From: Siderastrea siderea | Taxonomy: Eukaryota; Cnidaria; Anthozoa; Scleractinia; Rhizangiidae | Direction: 5' to 3' | Assembly: GCA_964030785.1 (NCBI GenBank) | Contig: OZ034978.1 | Coordinates: forward strand, 12,575,953 to 12,639,952 | Length of the DNA stretch: 64,000 bases | In this document: positions 34,282 through 48,290 of the stretch, one piece after another | How the letters are laid out: each line of letters starts with the position of its first letter | How positions within the stretch are numbered: the stretch's first letter is position 1 | Notes under the pieces: model-generated | Seen by the model: only the letters and a program-made list of their open reading frames with translations | Databases searched by the model: none | Told to the model about the DNA's origin: nothing | Translations under genes and position numbers: made by a program

Positions 34282-34847
34282 AATTAAATTGTCAATTATC
34301 TTTCGATAAAAGCACTTGGTCCGAACCATTTCGCTAAAATAACTGCTGGCAAAATTGCTCAGTTGCCCAAATCTCTCCAATCTTAGTAACACGGAAAACT
34401 AATTCTTTTTCGCTTGTTAATCACTTCAATAGCATAGAATTTCGATTGTTGCACTTGCGCATGCGTTTCTTAGGGTTTCTGTGTAGTTCTGTGCTGGCGT
34501 CGCTAATGATGAAAACTAGGCTTAGCTCCGTCAGTTAGGTTTTAGGAAAGGTTTCAACAACACTCAGAAACATTCATCTACCTATAAGTTTTTGCCACTT
34601 AATTATTGAGATCATTTGCACATATACATATGAAAACGTGCCTCTACTAAGTTTTATTGAACTGCCTCAATAAAAGGGAAAAAGGGGACAACAGGATTCT
34701 CACTTTTGTTAGGACATGTTAAAATTTTGAGGTTGTCAATCAAGCAAACTAGATTAAATCAACTTCCAATGCTGTTATAGGGGCAGAGGGGACCCCTGAC
34801 CTTGCTTGTACTGAATGTTTTCTTTAACCTGGATTTAGTTTTCCCAG

Positions 34848-35078
34848 GTGAGCCTACTGCCTATTCACAAGCAGCAAAACTGTTCACCGATTGTCGACAA
34901 TTTTCGGTTAGTACATCCACTCAATGATCGCCGGACCCGTCAAGGCTTGTTTCTAGGTCGACCTACGCCAGTGCCAAGACAAATCCAGTTTCTGAACCAC
35001 GGGCCTATCTGCTGTCAGCATTACTGCAGGCTCGTTTTTCTCAGTGCTGTTTTCTGCTTATATTCTGAAGTCAAATGA
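34848..35078 (+). pseudogene. Carbonic anhydrase remnant B, unit 1 (exon 7-like)
   Basis: After TTTTCCCAG the frame reads VSLLPIHKQQNCSPIVDNFR then LVHPLNDRRT, aligning with exon 7 MNLLRSLKKNNSAPIFKNFR and PVQPLNNRT. A frameshift follows. The end still encodes ITAGSFFSVLFSAYIL, matching the hydrophobic tail LTAGLFLTMLFSALFVH. Confidence 0.85.
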
Positions 35079-38000
35079 CTGTTGTACTACTTTGACCACT
35101 TTCATTTCTCTAGAGAATTAAGAAGAGTTGGTTTCATGAGCACAGCTACACACTTCTGATGGGTGGAACCAAAGGCCATTCCCTTTCAGACTGTAGAAGA
35201 GCAATTTACTCCTATTTTTTCGAACAATTTTTTTCCTTTGAGTGTCCGAGATAGCAGTGATCTTCTGTCTCCACTATATGCAGTAATATAGCTTGTACCT
35301 ATTATTGTTTCAGCTTCGCTAACATACTGAATATGCTGTTATTAATGCAAAATATCCTCTCATCCCAATGAATTCCTCTTCAAAAAGGCAAGTGGCAAAG
35401 AACATGGAAGAAAAGAATTTCCGTGACCTTGGGAATTAAATGCTATCCGCAGGAAATGTGGCAAGTGTCAGCGTTGTCCAGTATCGAACTACTTCATCTA
35501 CACTTTGCGTGCTTATACTTTATTTCACCGATGAGCTGGGTAGTTTTGAGAGAACTTTTTACCAAAATAGCAAAAATTAATTCCCTCATAAACTTCAGTG
35601 GGCCTGCCAATCCACATCAAAGAGAAAATAAGCACCAACGAGAAAACTAAAACTACCACAAAATCTAACGCAATATGGTGCTCTTCTCTTGGGGCATATA
35701 ATTGGTTTGACAGAAAAACAGGAAAGACTTGATGCTTTTCAGACCTTGTAAAACTACCACACTTACAACATGATATCAAGATGAAAAAAAAAATTTATGA
35801 TGCCCTTCATTCATGCACGACACACGTATTCCGTTAGTTTGCAGCTGAGATCTTTAGTCAATAATTCTAAAGGACCACGGCCCACACAATATCCGTATGA
35901 GTACTCCGGAAAACCGAGCGTTAACTGAACATTATTTATGGTTAAAGACCTTACGGGTATCGATTTAAATAATGCTGTAGCTCTCAGCGTAATTTTGGAA
36001 CGTCTTTCAGGCGCAAGTCCACACGTCTTTATTTCTTGAGAACTTTCAGGGAGAGACAAAAACAACTCAAGTTTATTTAAAACTACTCTTAACTCCTAAA
36101 GCCGTCTTAAACGAATCTTAAACAATACAAATGAAACCCTTTGGACGTCTCAGCATAACTGGCACAGCCACAAGTGTAACGTGTGTCCGGGGGGTGTACC
36201 TGACACCATGTTTAGGGGTGTCATGTTATGCGTCATTTACAATTTTAAATGCCAAAGAATTTACTGACCACTTTTGCCACTTTTAATAAATGATAAGACA
36301 CAGGTACAAGTTTTGGAAACTTAGGAAGAAAGGAGAACCACCTTGCACATCATTTTAACAAACAGATAGTATCAAAGTGCAGTCATGTTCAAAACCTTTC
36401 ATTTTATGGGTGACACTTTACGATTATCAACAGACTCAGTACTAAGAAATACATGACTTGCATAAGCATCTGTCTTTGAAAGTAAAAGGATTTGAAAATG
36501 AAAAATAAAATAAAATAAAATAAAAATGTAATTTCAGACCAACACGGTTTCAAAAACTTTTAGGCATTACATAACCTTATTAAGATGTTGCAAGAACAGG
36601 GTTACTTAGAAGACCCAAATTATAACAACAATCCTTCCTGGATTTGTGTATTATTTATGCACTATGGCCACCGTCTCATACGGAAGCGGTCAAAAGTACG
36701 TATATCTAATCATTCATCATAAAAGGCTAAAAACTGACACTTACCTATTTTCTATATTCTGCAATATCACTGTTTCGTGTGTGAAAACTCGTCAAATTTT
36801 GTCCTGAAGTTCAATCTCTTATATTTGCTTTGAGAGTCCTCACCTATTTTTGTATAATCGGTTGGTTTCGTTTTCGTGTATTTCCCCCCTAAAACAACAC
36901 TTTAAGCTCTTTCATGACTACCAATGCTATCTTATTATAGGTTGCCGAGTTGCAGTGAATTCTGGTTCAAGAAAAATACTCTTTTTCCAAACGAAACCAT
37001 CATTCCGTGTTGGTGTTTCTAAGGAAAAAACAACAATAACAGTAAAATATGGATATTGAAATATTCCTTCCTTGGAATATCGTGATATTTTGCAATTTTC
37101 AAGCATAAAAGCCGTTAAAATTCTCGTCCCTTTCAGTGTTTTTCTGGACCGCTACGACTGCTGATTCAAAATTCGATCTCCTGTTCTCGTTGTATATTAT
37201 ATCTAGATATTTTCCAGGGTTCGCAGTCATCCTAGCACACCAAAAAGTCTTATTTCCTGATCCCTTGGTTTCTTTATTCAGTTTATTTTCCCGGTCGTGT
37301 TTAGGTCTGAAGCCCGCAGAGACCAGCATTCTCCGTTATCAAAGGAAAAGTTTCAAGGTAAAGTGATTGGTGCATGTAAACTCCAATTTTACTCTTCTAT
37401 GTTCTCCTATCAGTGTAAAGCGGATTGTTTATCAATTATAGCTAGCCTTTACACAATGGGTTTATGATCACTGGTTGTGTAGAGATCATAAGTAATTAAT
37501 AGAGGTAGCTGAGTCGTTTTAATGCACAAACCACTTCAACACTTTCTAGCGGGCGATCGCCGCAAGTGTAAACGCCTCCTAATACTTCAAAGTTATGATT
37601 CACGGACCTTAAAATTAGATACGTTCGGCCAGCAATGAGAAAGATTACGAATGCGGCAAAATATTTGGAAAAAAACTGTGGAAAAAATTAACCTAGAAAA
37701 AATAATTAAAGTAGGCAAATAGCTTCAATAGCTTCTAAATCTTTTCTCTTTGAAGAAAAGGGAATATATAGCAGGCACTCTTCAAATCAGTCTATTGTTT
37801 CCTGTTCACTTAACCTTCAACCACAGAAAGCTACTAAACAAACCTTTTTCTGTGCCAAATATTGACTTATTAATATATGTTGGTGTAGGATATTTATTTT
37901 AATAACATTTGCCTTGGCTGATCTAAGACATGTGTCTGATTGCTGTCCGCCTTAGGCAGTTCATTTTGAAAGGTTGTGCGCGACCAACGACTCATGAAGT

Positions 38001-40310
38001 TGCCAAATGCTGTCTACAAATAATAAAAATCTCTTGCGTAGAGTAGCTTAAAAAACCTGGTTCTGGCTTATATTTAAAAGATAATTGGTCCTATTAAGTC
38101 TATATGGAAAGGAAAAGGAATTAGCCCAGATTTTTAACTACGTAAACATTGTTGTGCTGCTTCAGCCCGTTTCACTGTTAGATTTCGTTTGTCTCCTACG
38201 TAAATCGATCTAGAGGTAGAAAAGTCATCTTTCAACTAGACTCTTGTGACAGATATTGTCCTGGTTTTCAAATTGCGTAAAAGGAAAAGGAAAGTTTTCT
38301 CAAATTATTTGATAGATACGGGATCATTGATTATTAAGACTTTTCTTCAATTCTGTCTCTGTTATATTAATCACTGAGTTAAGTTTTTGGCTTAGAAAAA
38401 GATACTACCAAATTCCAAGAATTGACCAAGTTGCTTCCTTGTGGTAAAATGCACTTGCGTGCTTTACACATTGCCTTTCATGGTACTTCAAGTATCAGTT
38501 AAGAACTTTTTCCGTGTGCCCAATATTAACCCTGTACTTGGGTTTCTTGTGTTTAAGTTATTGGAATCAAGTATATTGGTCAGCTTACCAGCTTTTAATT
38601 TCACTCGGCTTCTGTTGACTCTTGTATACAATGTGCCTTTTCCTGTAAAAGTGGATTACCGACAATTTATCCATTAAAATTTCGTGATAACTCTAATGAT
38701 TCTAGAAACCTCTTTTGTGAAGCGAGTAAAATCTTGTTCATCCTGCTCAGTGAATTCAATATTGAAATATTAAAAATCCTCAAATGCTAACGCAAAACCA
38801 TGAAGAAAATAAAAACAAAACATTAAAAAACTGTAATTATTGCTGGATCATTGCTAATCGTTTTGGTTTGATGTTCAGTTAAAATTTCATTTCTCTGCTG
38901 TATACATCTACCTGGGTGTGGCCGAGCCGCGTACACTTCTGCAATAAGGATACTGAGCTGATTTTGCGTATGTACGAAAAGAAAACGAAGACTGGTTCAA
39001 ATCATATGACAATACAGTTAATTCCCTGATGATATGGTAGGACACTTAGTCCTTAAACCATTCATTATAGGTTACCGCTTCAGAGTAAGAAAACCCATTA
39101 GCTTGGAAGAATTAAATCGTGCCGGTTTTAGGTTTTGAAATCCATAAAAAATAATGACAGCCTATGTGCTCATTCCCTGAGTTTTCACATCACGTAGTAG
39201 TAGACATATTAGACATCTTATCGAAAACAACAAATCCATTCTAGGAGCTGGGATATCAACAAAACTTTACGGACAAAATTTCTAACAATCACAGTGAACA
39301 TGCTGCCGTTGTTTATGTGGTGATATTTACGCTGACTTAGACCAGGCGAAACAAATTTAATGTTAATTCAATTAGAGGCAATTATTGCTGTATTTTTTAT
39401 TTATCTTTTGCAATGACTTGATTACATAGCTTTTGTTTTGACAATCACTATTACACACTACGGTATTAACGCACATACTCGTGTGTTCTGTGACGCTCTT
39501 AGGTGCCAAATATTGATCCGTGAGAACTCGGGATTCTTATTTTAAACAGACGTACTTCATACACTCTATATTTGTTCTTAGCAGTGTTAAGATTTTGTCT
39601 GGGTTGAATTTTGTTTACAAAGTTAGAATTCACCTGAAAATAACTGTGACACAATGCGAAACCTTTCGACGTATCACTAACGTGCATTAAATCTGTCTCG
39701 TGCGCCAAATATTCATCCAGAACATGCGTTTTCTGTCTTTAAATAGACATTTATTGGATGTTTTGTGTCCTTGTCGACTGTTTACAAAGTTAGCTTAGTT
39801 TGATAATGACGTCTAAGGATTCTGTTCCGACGTTGTCATAACAATTCGACAAGAAGCGTTAGTGAAGCCTGCTTAAAACAGCTCAACTGGATAAGCCCAA
39901 GCTAAATATTAAACGCTGACATCAGTTACCCAGTTCTTGGTGACAAACAAAGAGTTGGCATTAACCATAGAATGGACTAAAAATCTAACAAGAAATATCT
40001 GTCGTTTTGAATTAATTTTGAGTTTGGTTCGTTTCCAGTTGTTTCTTTCATCTGTTTTATGAACTGATTTGGGGGGTTGATTTTTTTGTTTCAATCAGAC
40101 GGACTTTTCGTTATATGAAAGACAATATGTAATGATAAACCGTCATCAATTTTAAGTGTCTTATTTTAAAATCATCAGAAATAGAAATCGCCATATCAGC
40201 TCTATTCATTAATAAATACAAATATTTTGTCGCCAAGGAAACCATGCTGTAACTATCCATCTAAAGAGACACTGTAAACTGGGCACGAGACTCTGCACGT
40301 GTTGCGTGCC

Positions 40311-40320
40311 TATTTATAAG
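40311..40320 (+). promoter_or_regulatory. TATA-like box before carbonic anhydrase copy 2
   Basis: tatttataag is 40 bases before the ATG, identical in sequence and spacing to copy 1. Confidence 0.5.
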
Positions 40321-40350
40321 ATCGCTTCCCTTTTTTTCCGCAGTAATAGA

Positions 40351-43300
40351 ATGAACATGGACCGTGTATCTTTGGTTGTGCTTCTTTCCATCACTTGGGC
40401 ATCACTTGTCTTCAGTCAGAGTAAGTAATTTGTCTTTGACTTTGCTCGATGATTAAAAAGATACGCTTTGTGCCGATGATGTAAACCTTCAGTTCGTACC
40501 TCTTTAAAGAATACTCTGAAAAATGTCGTAGATTCAGATTCTAAGCACTTTTTTTTTCAAAAGTGCTCCCTTCCAACGTTATTTTGAAAAATTCTGTTTT
40601 TAGTGATAGGTTTTTCTCTTACAATTTTCGTAGCAAATTCACAGTCAGCCTTAATCGCTCGATCCCCATTCTCTCAAGACAAAAAAGGAGAATTCAACTT
40701 CCCATTTCACCTCTTCATAGCCCTCTCTAACCGAGGGTGTCATTTTCCCAATTCTTTTCCTTGTTTCATGAAAGGACACCCTGCACTTTGGAAATTGCGC
40801 ATGCTCAAGTTCAACATTATCAAAATTGTTGCGATACATCAAGTTGTTGCGAAAAGGAAAAGGATTGGATTAAGCCACTAATTTTCGGTGTGGTAGATTC
40901 ATGTAAATGAAACCTTAATTATGATCTTTTAAACAAAAACCACTTAGCAACGCTCTCTAGTGGTGTTGTTTAATTTACATCACTTTGCAAATGACATATG
41001 CGAAATTTCGGTAATTGACGGGTAAGTTGGTGTGAATTGGAAAAGCGCCTAATGGACTAAGATTCTCAAGAAAAGCCTCAGGATCAATTATCGACCATTA
41101 TCATTTTTCCTCTTTTCAGAAAAGTGGAGCTACGATCCAAATGGCGTATATGGTAAGGATATTTTTTGTCCTAAACGTTCCCCTATCGTTTGCTTCATTT
41201 TCAAATAAGTCTTTGATTTACGAGTATTTGGGTAAACTTTTTGGACTTCAATGGGATAATTTGAGAGACTAGAAGCACAAATTAAATTTATTTTATCCTA
41301 TTTTATTAAAACTGAATTAAAATTAAAACCAAGAGAGAATAAAACCAATGACTTAAATAACATTGACGGGTGGTTTGTTGCAGTACTAAGTAGCCTCACC
41401 GCCCAACACTGTATTCGCGAGTTTTAATCCCAGACTCATGTTTTATGTTTTTGAATACTGGTACTCAACAACTCCTTAATTTTTCTCCACACCAGGCCCT
41501 GGTAATTGGGGAGGCGAATGCAGCACAGGAAAGAGGCAATCACCAATCGACATTAACTCGGCCAATGCCACTTTTGACGAAAGCTTGGGCACGTTTACCC
41601 TGAAAAACTACAACAAGATACTAGACGTGACCTTTACAGGTTCCAACAATGGCCACGCCCTGGAAATGACTTTCCCTGCGAAAGTGTACAATGTTAGTGG
41701 AGGATTTCTCACCGGTGTTTACACCACAGTTCAGTTTCACTTCCACTGGGGACCCGACAACTCAGTAGGGTCAGAACACACTGTGAACGGAAAAGAATAT
41801 GCTGCCGAGGTGAGAGAGAGAGAGAGAGAGAGACAGAGAAAGAGATCCTTCCCAGCCTGTCATGATCTTTCTCTTTGTTGTTGCTCTATCAAAACCCTTC
41901 CATTTTTGCAGAGGCAAATTTCACTCTGTGGCTCGTCACACATTTGGCTTGTAATACAGATTGATAACTTACAAACAACTGTATGTATGACAAAGGAATA
42001 GCACCACATGTTAAAAACCTGGGCGATAGACCCTATTCTAGGATGAAATCTTTACACTTTGTTCGAGCTACTAAAGACAATTGACATATTTCCTTTATTA
42101 TAGTTACACTTTGTTAGCTACAACACAAAATATGCCAGCCTCGCCCAAGCAGTTAATCACCCTGATGGTCTCGCTGTTCTTGGACTCTTAATTGAGGTAG
42201 AGTAACTTTGATGCAAAATTACACTAGCAGAGCAGTCATCAGTTTTCATTGTGCGCATTGTGGGGAGTATAATTCAGGAAGTTATCGCCGAGTAATTTCT
42301 AAAAAATTCACATTAGTTTTAATTATCAATTACAAGTTTGGATCAGTTAATAAGATGAAATTCTTTTTCTTCTTTTGTTCCAGGTTGGAGGCGAAAATAA
42401 CACAGCATTCTCGTTTTTGGAACATGCTAGAGAACTTACTGACAGTTGTAAGTTTTCATGTTGCTTTCAGTTCATTCACGAACTCACCCAACCCACCCCA
42501 CCCAACCCCACCATTCCATCTTATAAATTAACATGTACAAGACTACAACACCGACGATTACCTTCCTTGTTCTTTTCAAACAGTCACGTGAGTTTACTGT
42601 AATCTCTTAAACGTCAGCTATTTAGGCAGAATATCGAAGTAAAAGAGACAAGGCCAATACATGCTATGTCTGAGTGCCATTTTAAATGATATAATGGTGA
42701 AACGAGTTGAAATGACCATAAAAAGACGCCACTGCCTCATGGCTTCATCGTCTGTACTGACAAAGGTGTTGACTACAATCGTGATCTTGCTGTTTCGTTA
42801 TTCCATGAAAGTGGTCAGGACGGGCTAGATTCGAAAATGCGACCTCCTGCTCTGCAGTGGAACGGTTTTATCAGACTGACCCCTGTTAGCTAAGGCCTCG
42901 ACCAAGCGGAAGCAACATCATCCAGTATTATTCAATACACGTTTGTACGAAAGTTTGATGGCGGCCAAATTTGTTTCAACAACGTCATTCAAAATCATTC
43001 AGCATCAAACCCAAACATAAAACAGAGTGGCCACACACCTTCAACATGACGAGTTCAACAGATTTGTACGGTGTTCAATGGAAATGTTGAATCTGTTTGA
43101 CACGAGTCTAATGTTTTTTTCCTGTTTTCAGTCTCTACAATCAGTCACATCCCGGCCTTCAAGTTGGAGGCTTTGTTACCTTACGACAAGACAAAGTTCT
43201 TCCGGTACAGTGGCTCACTCACTACTCCCACCTGCAAAGAGTCTGTCACGTGGACAGTTTTCAATGATGCCGTGAAGATATCGCAATATCAGGTACAGTA

Positions 43301-44352
43301 ATGACTTACCATAGACTGGATATAATTGCAATAACAATAAATAGGTGAAGAGGATTAAGAACCGATTAACTGATCGAGCAATTGTTCTTCGAGTTATCGT
43401 TGCAAATACTCACAACAGCTGCTAAGTCTACCTTAGTAATGTCTCCCTCGGTAATATAGCACCTCTCACAAGCTTTAAATTTAACTAGACAGCCCCAATA
43501 TGTAGCATTTGTCATGCTTTCAGTCTGGGCCAGAGCTACTCTTTCTGTTCCTTGTTCGTTGTTCTACGTCAACCATCGCTGGAAACCCTAACTACAGTTT
43601 TTGAGTCGCCCTGTCCAACCGAAGTCTTCGAGTGATTACCAAATCATTAACTCGTAACTAACCAAGCCAACCGGTGAGCTCCCAAGAAAAGATTATTGGT
43701 GGTGACTTAAGCCTCCTTATAAATTCAACGTGCTTTAGAAACTTTTAATGGCGTACAATCCTTACGTCTTTAAACGCAGACAATGTAGCTACAGTAGATT
43801 CTCGCCATCTCGAACTACTGTTCAAAATCTCAGCGGAAACAAAATACTTAAAAAAAGGCGGGGTTTCGAAATGGTGACTAGTCAGTTGTTAAAATACTGC
43901 ACTCCACCCTCTAAGGGAAACGTGTTTCTGTTCGACATAGCGGAGATTCGAGTTATTTTGAGGTAAGGATAGAAAGAATCCCTCGTTAGTAGCTGTCACT
44001 CAATCAGTGTCATTTTGTCTCTTAGATGAACCTTCTGCGCAGTCTCAAGAAGAATAACTCGGCACCAATCTTCAAGAATTTCCGCCCGGTGCAGCCACTC
44101 AACAACCGAACCGTCAGGGCCAGCTTCCAGGTGTCTGAGCTGAATAAAACTACTATTCCAACAATATCAACTGCTTCTAACACTACTGGTGCCAATACTA
44201 GCACTACTACTACAGCTCCTGTCAGTGTCACTTCTTCCCCTATAACTACTACAGCTACAGCTCCAACTGACTATAAAGCGGGTTCATCTCCTGTCACTTT
44301 GACCGCTGGCCTGTTTTTGACCATGTTGTTTTCTGCTCTTTTTGTGCATTAG
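40351..44352 (+). CDS. Secreted, GPI-anchored-type alpha-carbonic anhydrase, copy 2 (7 exons, 353 aa)
   Basis: Same function and layout as copy 1. Exons: 40351-40420, 41120-41152, 41496-41809, 42104-42196, 42384-42447, 43132-43292 and 44026-44352 (1062 nt; exon lengths identical to copy 1). The signal peptide is identical to copy 1. Zinc ligands, proton shuttle His, gate Glu, LTTP and the Cys pair are all kept. Differences from copy 1 include DPNGVYG for DPNDVSG, SGGFLTG for SGGGLTG, FKLEALLP for FKFAALLP, and RASFQ for WDSFQ in the stalk. The last two exposed-looking segments vary most. Intron 3 begins with an expanded GA repeat at the donor site. No tRNA-derived insertion is present in intron 1. 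I expect it to be functional. Confidence 0.95.
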
Positions 44353-45301
44353 TTTGAAGTCACGTAGTCATAATGGTGTAGTTTAGTCAAATTCTATTCC
44401 CGACCCGGAGCCTTCGGTTTTCTTAGCCACGTCTCACCATCGGTAATGCCAAAACAGGAGTTCTCTGGGTCCCGAGAATAACCAACTTCTACTTGTCTCG
44501 GGGGAATAAGCACCTTTGACAGTGGCAGTTCTGCCTCTGAGAACTCAACGCAAGTGCTTAGCAGCATTACGTACCTTATGCCGCAGTTCGCGAGACAATT
44601 TTCGTAACTGAACGGGAACGCTTGCCCTTGTTTATCATTAGACAATAAAAATCCAAAACTCTATGAATGCTGCTACAAGATTTGCTGAAAACTCTATAGC
44701 CGCTGACAAAGTCGGAACACTAGAACGGATAATACAATCGGAAACTAAAAAGGTGCTTGTTCGAAGATTTACCAAGAAAGGTAATTCTTCTCCCGCCTGA
44801 AAGTAAATTTTGATTGACAGCCGGAAGTAAGGACCCAAACCAATGACAACAATTTTTTTAACTAACCGGAAGCAAAGACGAAACAAATCATAATTAAGTT
44901 TAGGTGCTTTATCCCGCGCTTAGCGCCGGATACAAGGTTTCACTGCGAGTCCTGATTGGTTGAATACTTTTTAAGCGTTTGTTGTGATTGGTCAGATCAG
45001 GAGCATTACCCTGTTATGTCTCTATTACAGTGGTTATTAAAGAACCCTCATTGTTTCAGGGTCTTTGTTTTCTATCCTTTCAAACCATTATTGAATATTT
45101 TAGTCCGTTTTAGACCTCATCGTATAATTTTCTTCATATAGCGAGATTATGCATCCTCAGATAAATAAGAAGGTGATTTTTTTTTTAGAGTTTTATCTTT
45201 TATTTTATTTTATTTTATTCTATTTATTTATTTATGTCTTTGCTGTGAGAAAACTGAAACAAGATCAAAAGCATAGATATTTAAACCAGAAGGGTGAAGC
45301 T

Positions 45302-45330
45302 GGGGGGGGGGGGGGAGGGCGGAGGGCGGC
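45302..45330 (+). repeat. G-rich tract downstream of copy 2
   Basis: A run of about 14 G followed by agggcggagggcgg could form a G-quadruplex. The matching place in unit 3 (58369-58386) is also G-rich; unit 1 has only a short run near 28305. Confidence 0.7.
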
Positions 45331-45689
45331 TTGAGTAGATGATTTTGATCATCTTTCCGCCCGGGTTTTTGGACACTGGTTCGCGCTAATTCAAGATCAA
45401 TGGAATATTTTCTTGTTCGCATCTATTAAATAGTCTATTTAAATTTTTGTTGGAGGTCAGTAAAAATCTTAAGGAGGAAGAACATTTGCTTGTCCTGAAT
45501 AGAACCGTGGCCATGGAAAAGAAAGCCACGAGTTAGCCAGGCAAGCTCACTTTTGGAGCTGGCGGAAAGCAATTTAGGGGGGTTGTTTATACAATTGAAA
45601 TAGTTGACACGTTTTCGCTAATTAGTTAGCGAAACAATAAAATAAGCTTGATTTTGCTGTATTTTGTGTCTAATCGTTTGCGTCCAATT

Positions 45690-46890
45690 TTTACCATCCC
45701 TGGCTACAATAAGGCTGTCATGTGGACACTAGTGAATGAAAACGTCAAGGTTGCGCGATCTCAGGTGTAGCTGCACTGAATAACAGTATTTATTCAATTT
45801 TAAATCTCTATTACTGATTTTCTACCTTTATGGCTAGTTCACCGCAGGTTATTATTGAATATCCCCGCTTTTTCCCTCGTTTAAAGGAGATTGGATGCTA
45901 TGTCAAATGACCCGACGTTCCAAAGTTTCCCCGCGAGGCAAAAGTTCGGTCCAAAATTCTGGCAAAAATCTTCAGAATGACTTTCCAACTCGGCGCTACG
46001 TGCCTTATCGGTTGTTTATCGCCTCCTATCCAATGCACGCTCGAGAAATAATTGTCAATTATGTTTCGATGAGGACACTCAATGAATAATTTCGGTAGCA
46101 TAACTGTTTGAAAAACTTCTTGGTTACCCCAAACATCTCTAATGTTCGTAATGCTTACTGCATAAGATTTCGATTGCTTGTATTTACGCATGCGTTTTTC
46201 AAAGTTTGAGTGAACTCATGTTCTTGCGTCGCGGATGAAAACCAGGCCTTGGCTCCATCAGTTATGATTTTAAGAAATGTATCAACAGCAAGTTCATTCG
46301 GGGAAACGTTTCGCTATATACAATTTTCTACCTCTCATTTGAACATATTCCTTCCAATGAAAAATGTGCGTCTGCTAAGTTGCATTTAATTGATTTCTTT
46401 ATTCAACTGTGTTAAATTCCACAAATTTCCCTTTAAAAGGTCCCATAACGATGCGGGAAAAAAAGGGAAACAGTATTATGACTTTTGTTATAACTCTTTC
46501 GTTGGATGCAGTAGTAAATTATGTTAAAGGCTTCAGGGGACCAACAAAACAAACTCGATCAATTCATCTCTTTCGTGAAACGGACAAAGAGAACTCTTGG
46601 CCTTGCACTGAATGTTGTCATTCACCTACTGCAGATTTGTTTTTCCTAAATGAAGCTTCATTTCAGTCTCAAGCAGAAAGACGGTTCATCATGATCGATT
46701 GAGAACAACTCCCTATCGTACAGTCACTCAGACTGAGCCGTCCAGGCTACTGCAGTTTCCAGGTCCCTACCGCAGTGCCAACACAACTCGTGTTCCAGAA
46801 ACCACCTGCCGCCTGATGTCAGCAAAACCACTGGTCTCTTTTTTTTTGGCAATGTTGTTTGCTACTTTTTTCCTAAGTTATTTTGAAGTC
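45690..46890 (+). pseudogene. Carbonic anhydrase remnant A, unit 2
   Basis: The exon 6-like end at 45693-45764 reads TIPGYNKAVMWTLVNENVKV then ARSQ before a GTGTAG donor, matching LTTPTCKESVTWTVFNDAVK. At 46650 MKLHFSLKQKDG corresponds to exon 7, but its acceptor has changed from TAG to TAA. Further on, VSAKPLVSFFLAMLFATF reflects the hydrophobic tail. The active-site Thr-Thr has become Thr-Ile and the tail is out of frame, so it is dead. Confidence 0.8.
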
Positions 46891-48072
46891 AACTGACTGT
46901 AATAGTACTTTATTGAGTTCCATTTGTCTAGAAAAGAAGACATTTTAAATTAAATCTTGGAAGGACGTGAGCATACGAAAAGCCGTTTCCTTTTGAAACT
47001 TTAGAAATGGAATTTACGACGGAATATCTTCACTCCTGTTTTCTCGAACACATTTTCTCTTCCCCTGAGTGTCCACAAGAACAGTGGTTCTCTGTACATA
47101 CTGTATACAACAATATATTTATTACTTTGCACTTATTATTGTTCCAGCTTGCAAAGATATTGAATATGCTGTTATCGTGAATATGCAACAATCCTCTCAT
47201 CCCAATAAATACCTTTTCACAAAGGCAAGAGGCAAAGAACACGGAAAAAAATTGGCGTGACCTTGAGAATTTAAATGTTATCTGCAGGAAGTTTTTTAAG
47301 TGTCAACGTTTACCAATATCGACTGACTACCTCATGTACACTTTGCGTCCACAGTTACACTTTATTTCAACGACGAGGTGATTTGTTTTTAAACCACTTT
47401 TTACCAAGATAGCAAAAATTAATTCCCTCAGAAAATTCAGTCTTCCTGCCAGTCCACATGAAAGAGATGATAGTGGCCAGTGAGAAAATTAAAACTCTTG
47501 AGAAATATAATGCAATAATTATATGATAGTGTAAAGGTATATAATTAATTAAACTGAATAACAGGAAAAACTTTATCTTCTAAAAACTACTACACTCAGA
47601 ATATGATATGAAGAAAAGAAATTCGTATGTATTATGCTCTTGATTCCTGCATGACAGCACAAATACTCAGAATTTCGATCGTTGTTCGATCGTGTGTAGT
47701 TTTGTGCTTGCGTCGCTAATGATGAAAACTAGGCTTAGCTCCGTCAGTTAGGATTTAGGAAAAGTTTCAACAACACTCGGAAACATTCCGCTACATATCA
47801 TTTTTTACCACTTAATTATTGAGATCATTTGCACATATACTTATGGAAGGTGTGCCTCTACTAAGTTTCATTGAACTGCATCAATAAAATGGAAAAAGGG
47901 GAAAACAGGATTCTCACTTTTGTTGTGACATGTTAAATAAACGTTTGAGGTTGTCAACCAAGCAAAATAGATTAAATCAACTCTGTTGTGACAGGGGCAG
48001 AGGGAACCCCTGACCTTGCAAGCTTCTACTGAATGTTTTCTTTAACCTGTACTGTGGATTTCGTTTTCCCAG

Positions 48073-48290
48073 GTGAACCTGCTGCCTATTCACAAGCAGC
48101 AAAACTGTTCACCGATTGTCGACAATTTGCGCTTAGTACATCCACTCACTGATCAAGGCTTGTCAGGTCGACCTACGCCAGTGCCAAGACAAATCCAGTT
48201 TCTGAAACCACGGGCCCATCTGCTGTCAGCATTACTGCAGGCTCGTTTTTCTCAGTGCTGTTTTCTGCTTATATTCTGAAGTCAAATGAC
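48073..48290 (+). pseudogene. Carbonic anhydrase remnant B, unit 2 (exon 7-like)
   Basis: After TTTTCCCAG the frame reads VNLLPIHKQQNCSPIVDNLR then LVHPLTDQ, followed by a short deletion and frameshift. The hydrophobic tail code (ITAGSFFSVLFSAYIL) persists in another frame. Confidence 0.85.

Larger units (their letters stand above)
17816..35258 (+). repeat. Tandem carbonic anhydrase unit 1 (about 17.4 kb)
   Basis: From the anchor word tctgtatctactatatgcag (17821) the sequence is collinear with 35264 and 48476 onward. The left border of the array lies just upstream, since 17700-17815 has no counterpart before the other anchors. The unit holds about 5 kb of non-coding flank, an intact gene, remnant A, a 4.2-kb segment unique to this unit, and remnant B. 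Confidence 0.9.

Noticed and set aside
33958..34392. 144-codon minus-strand frame
   Set aside because: It simply translates the 41-bp minisatellite.
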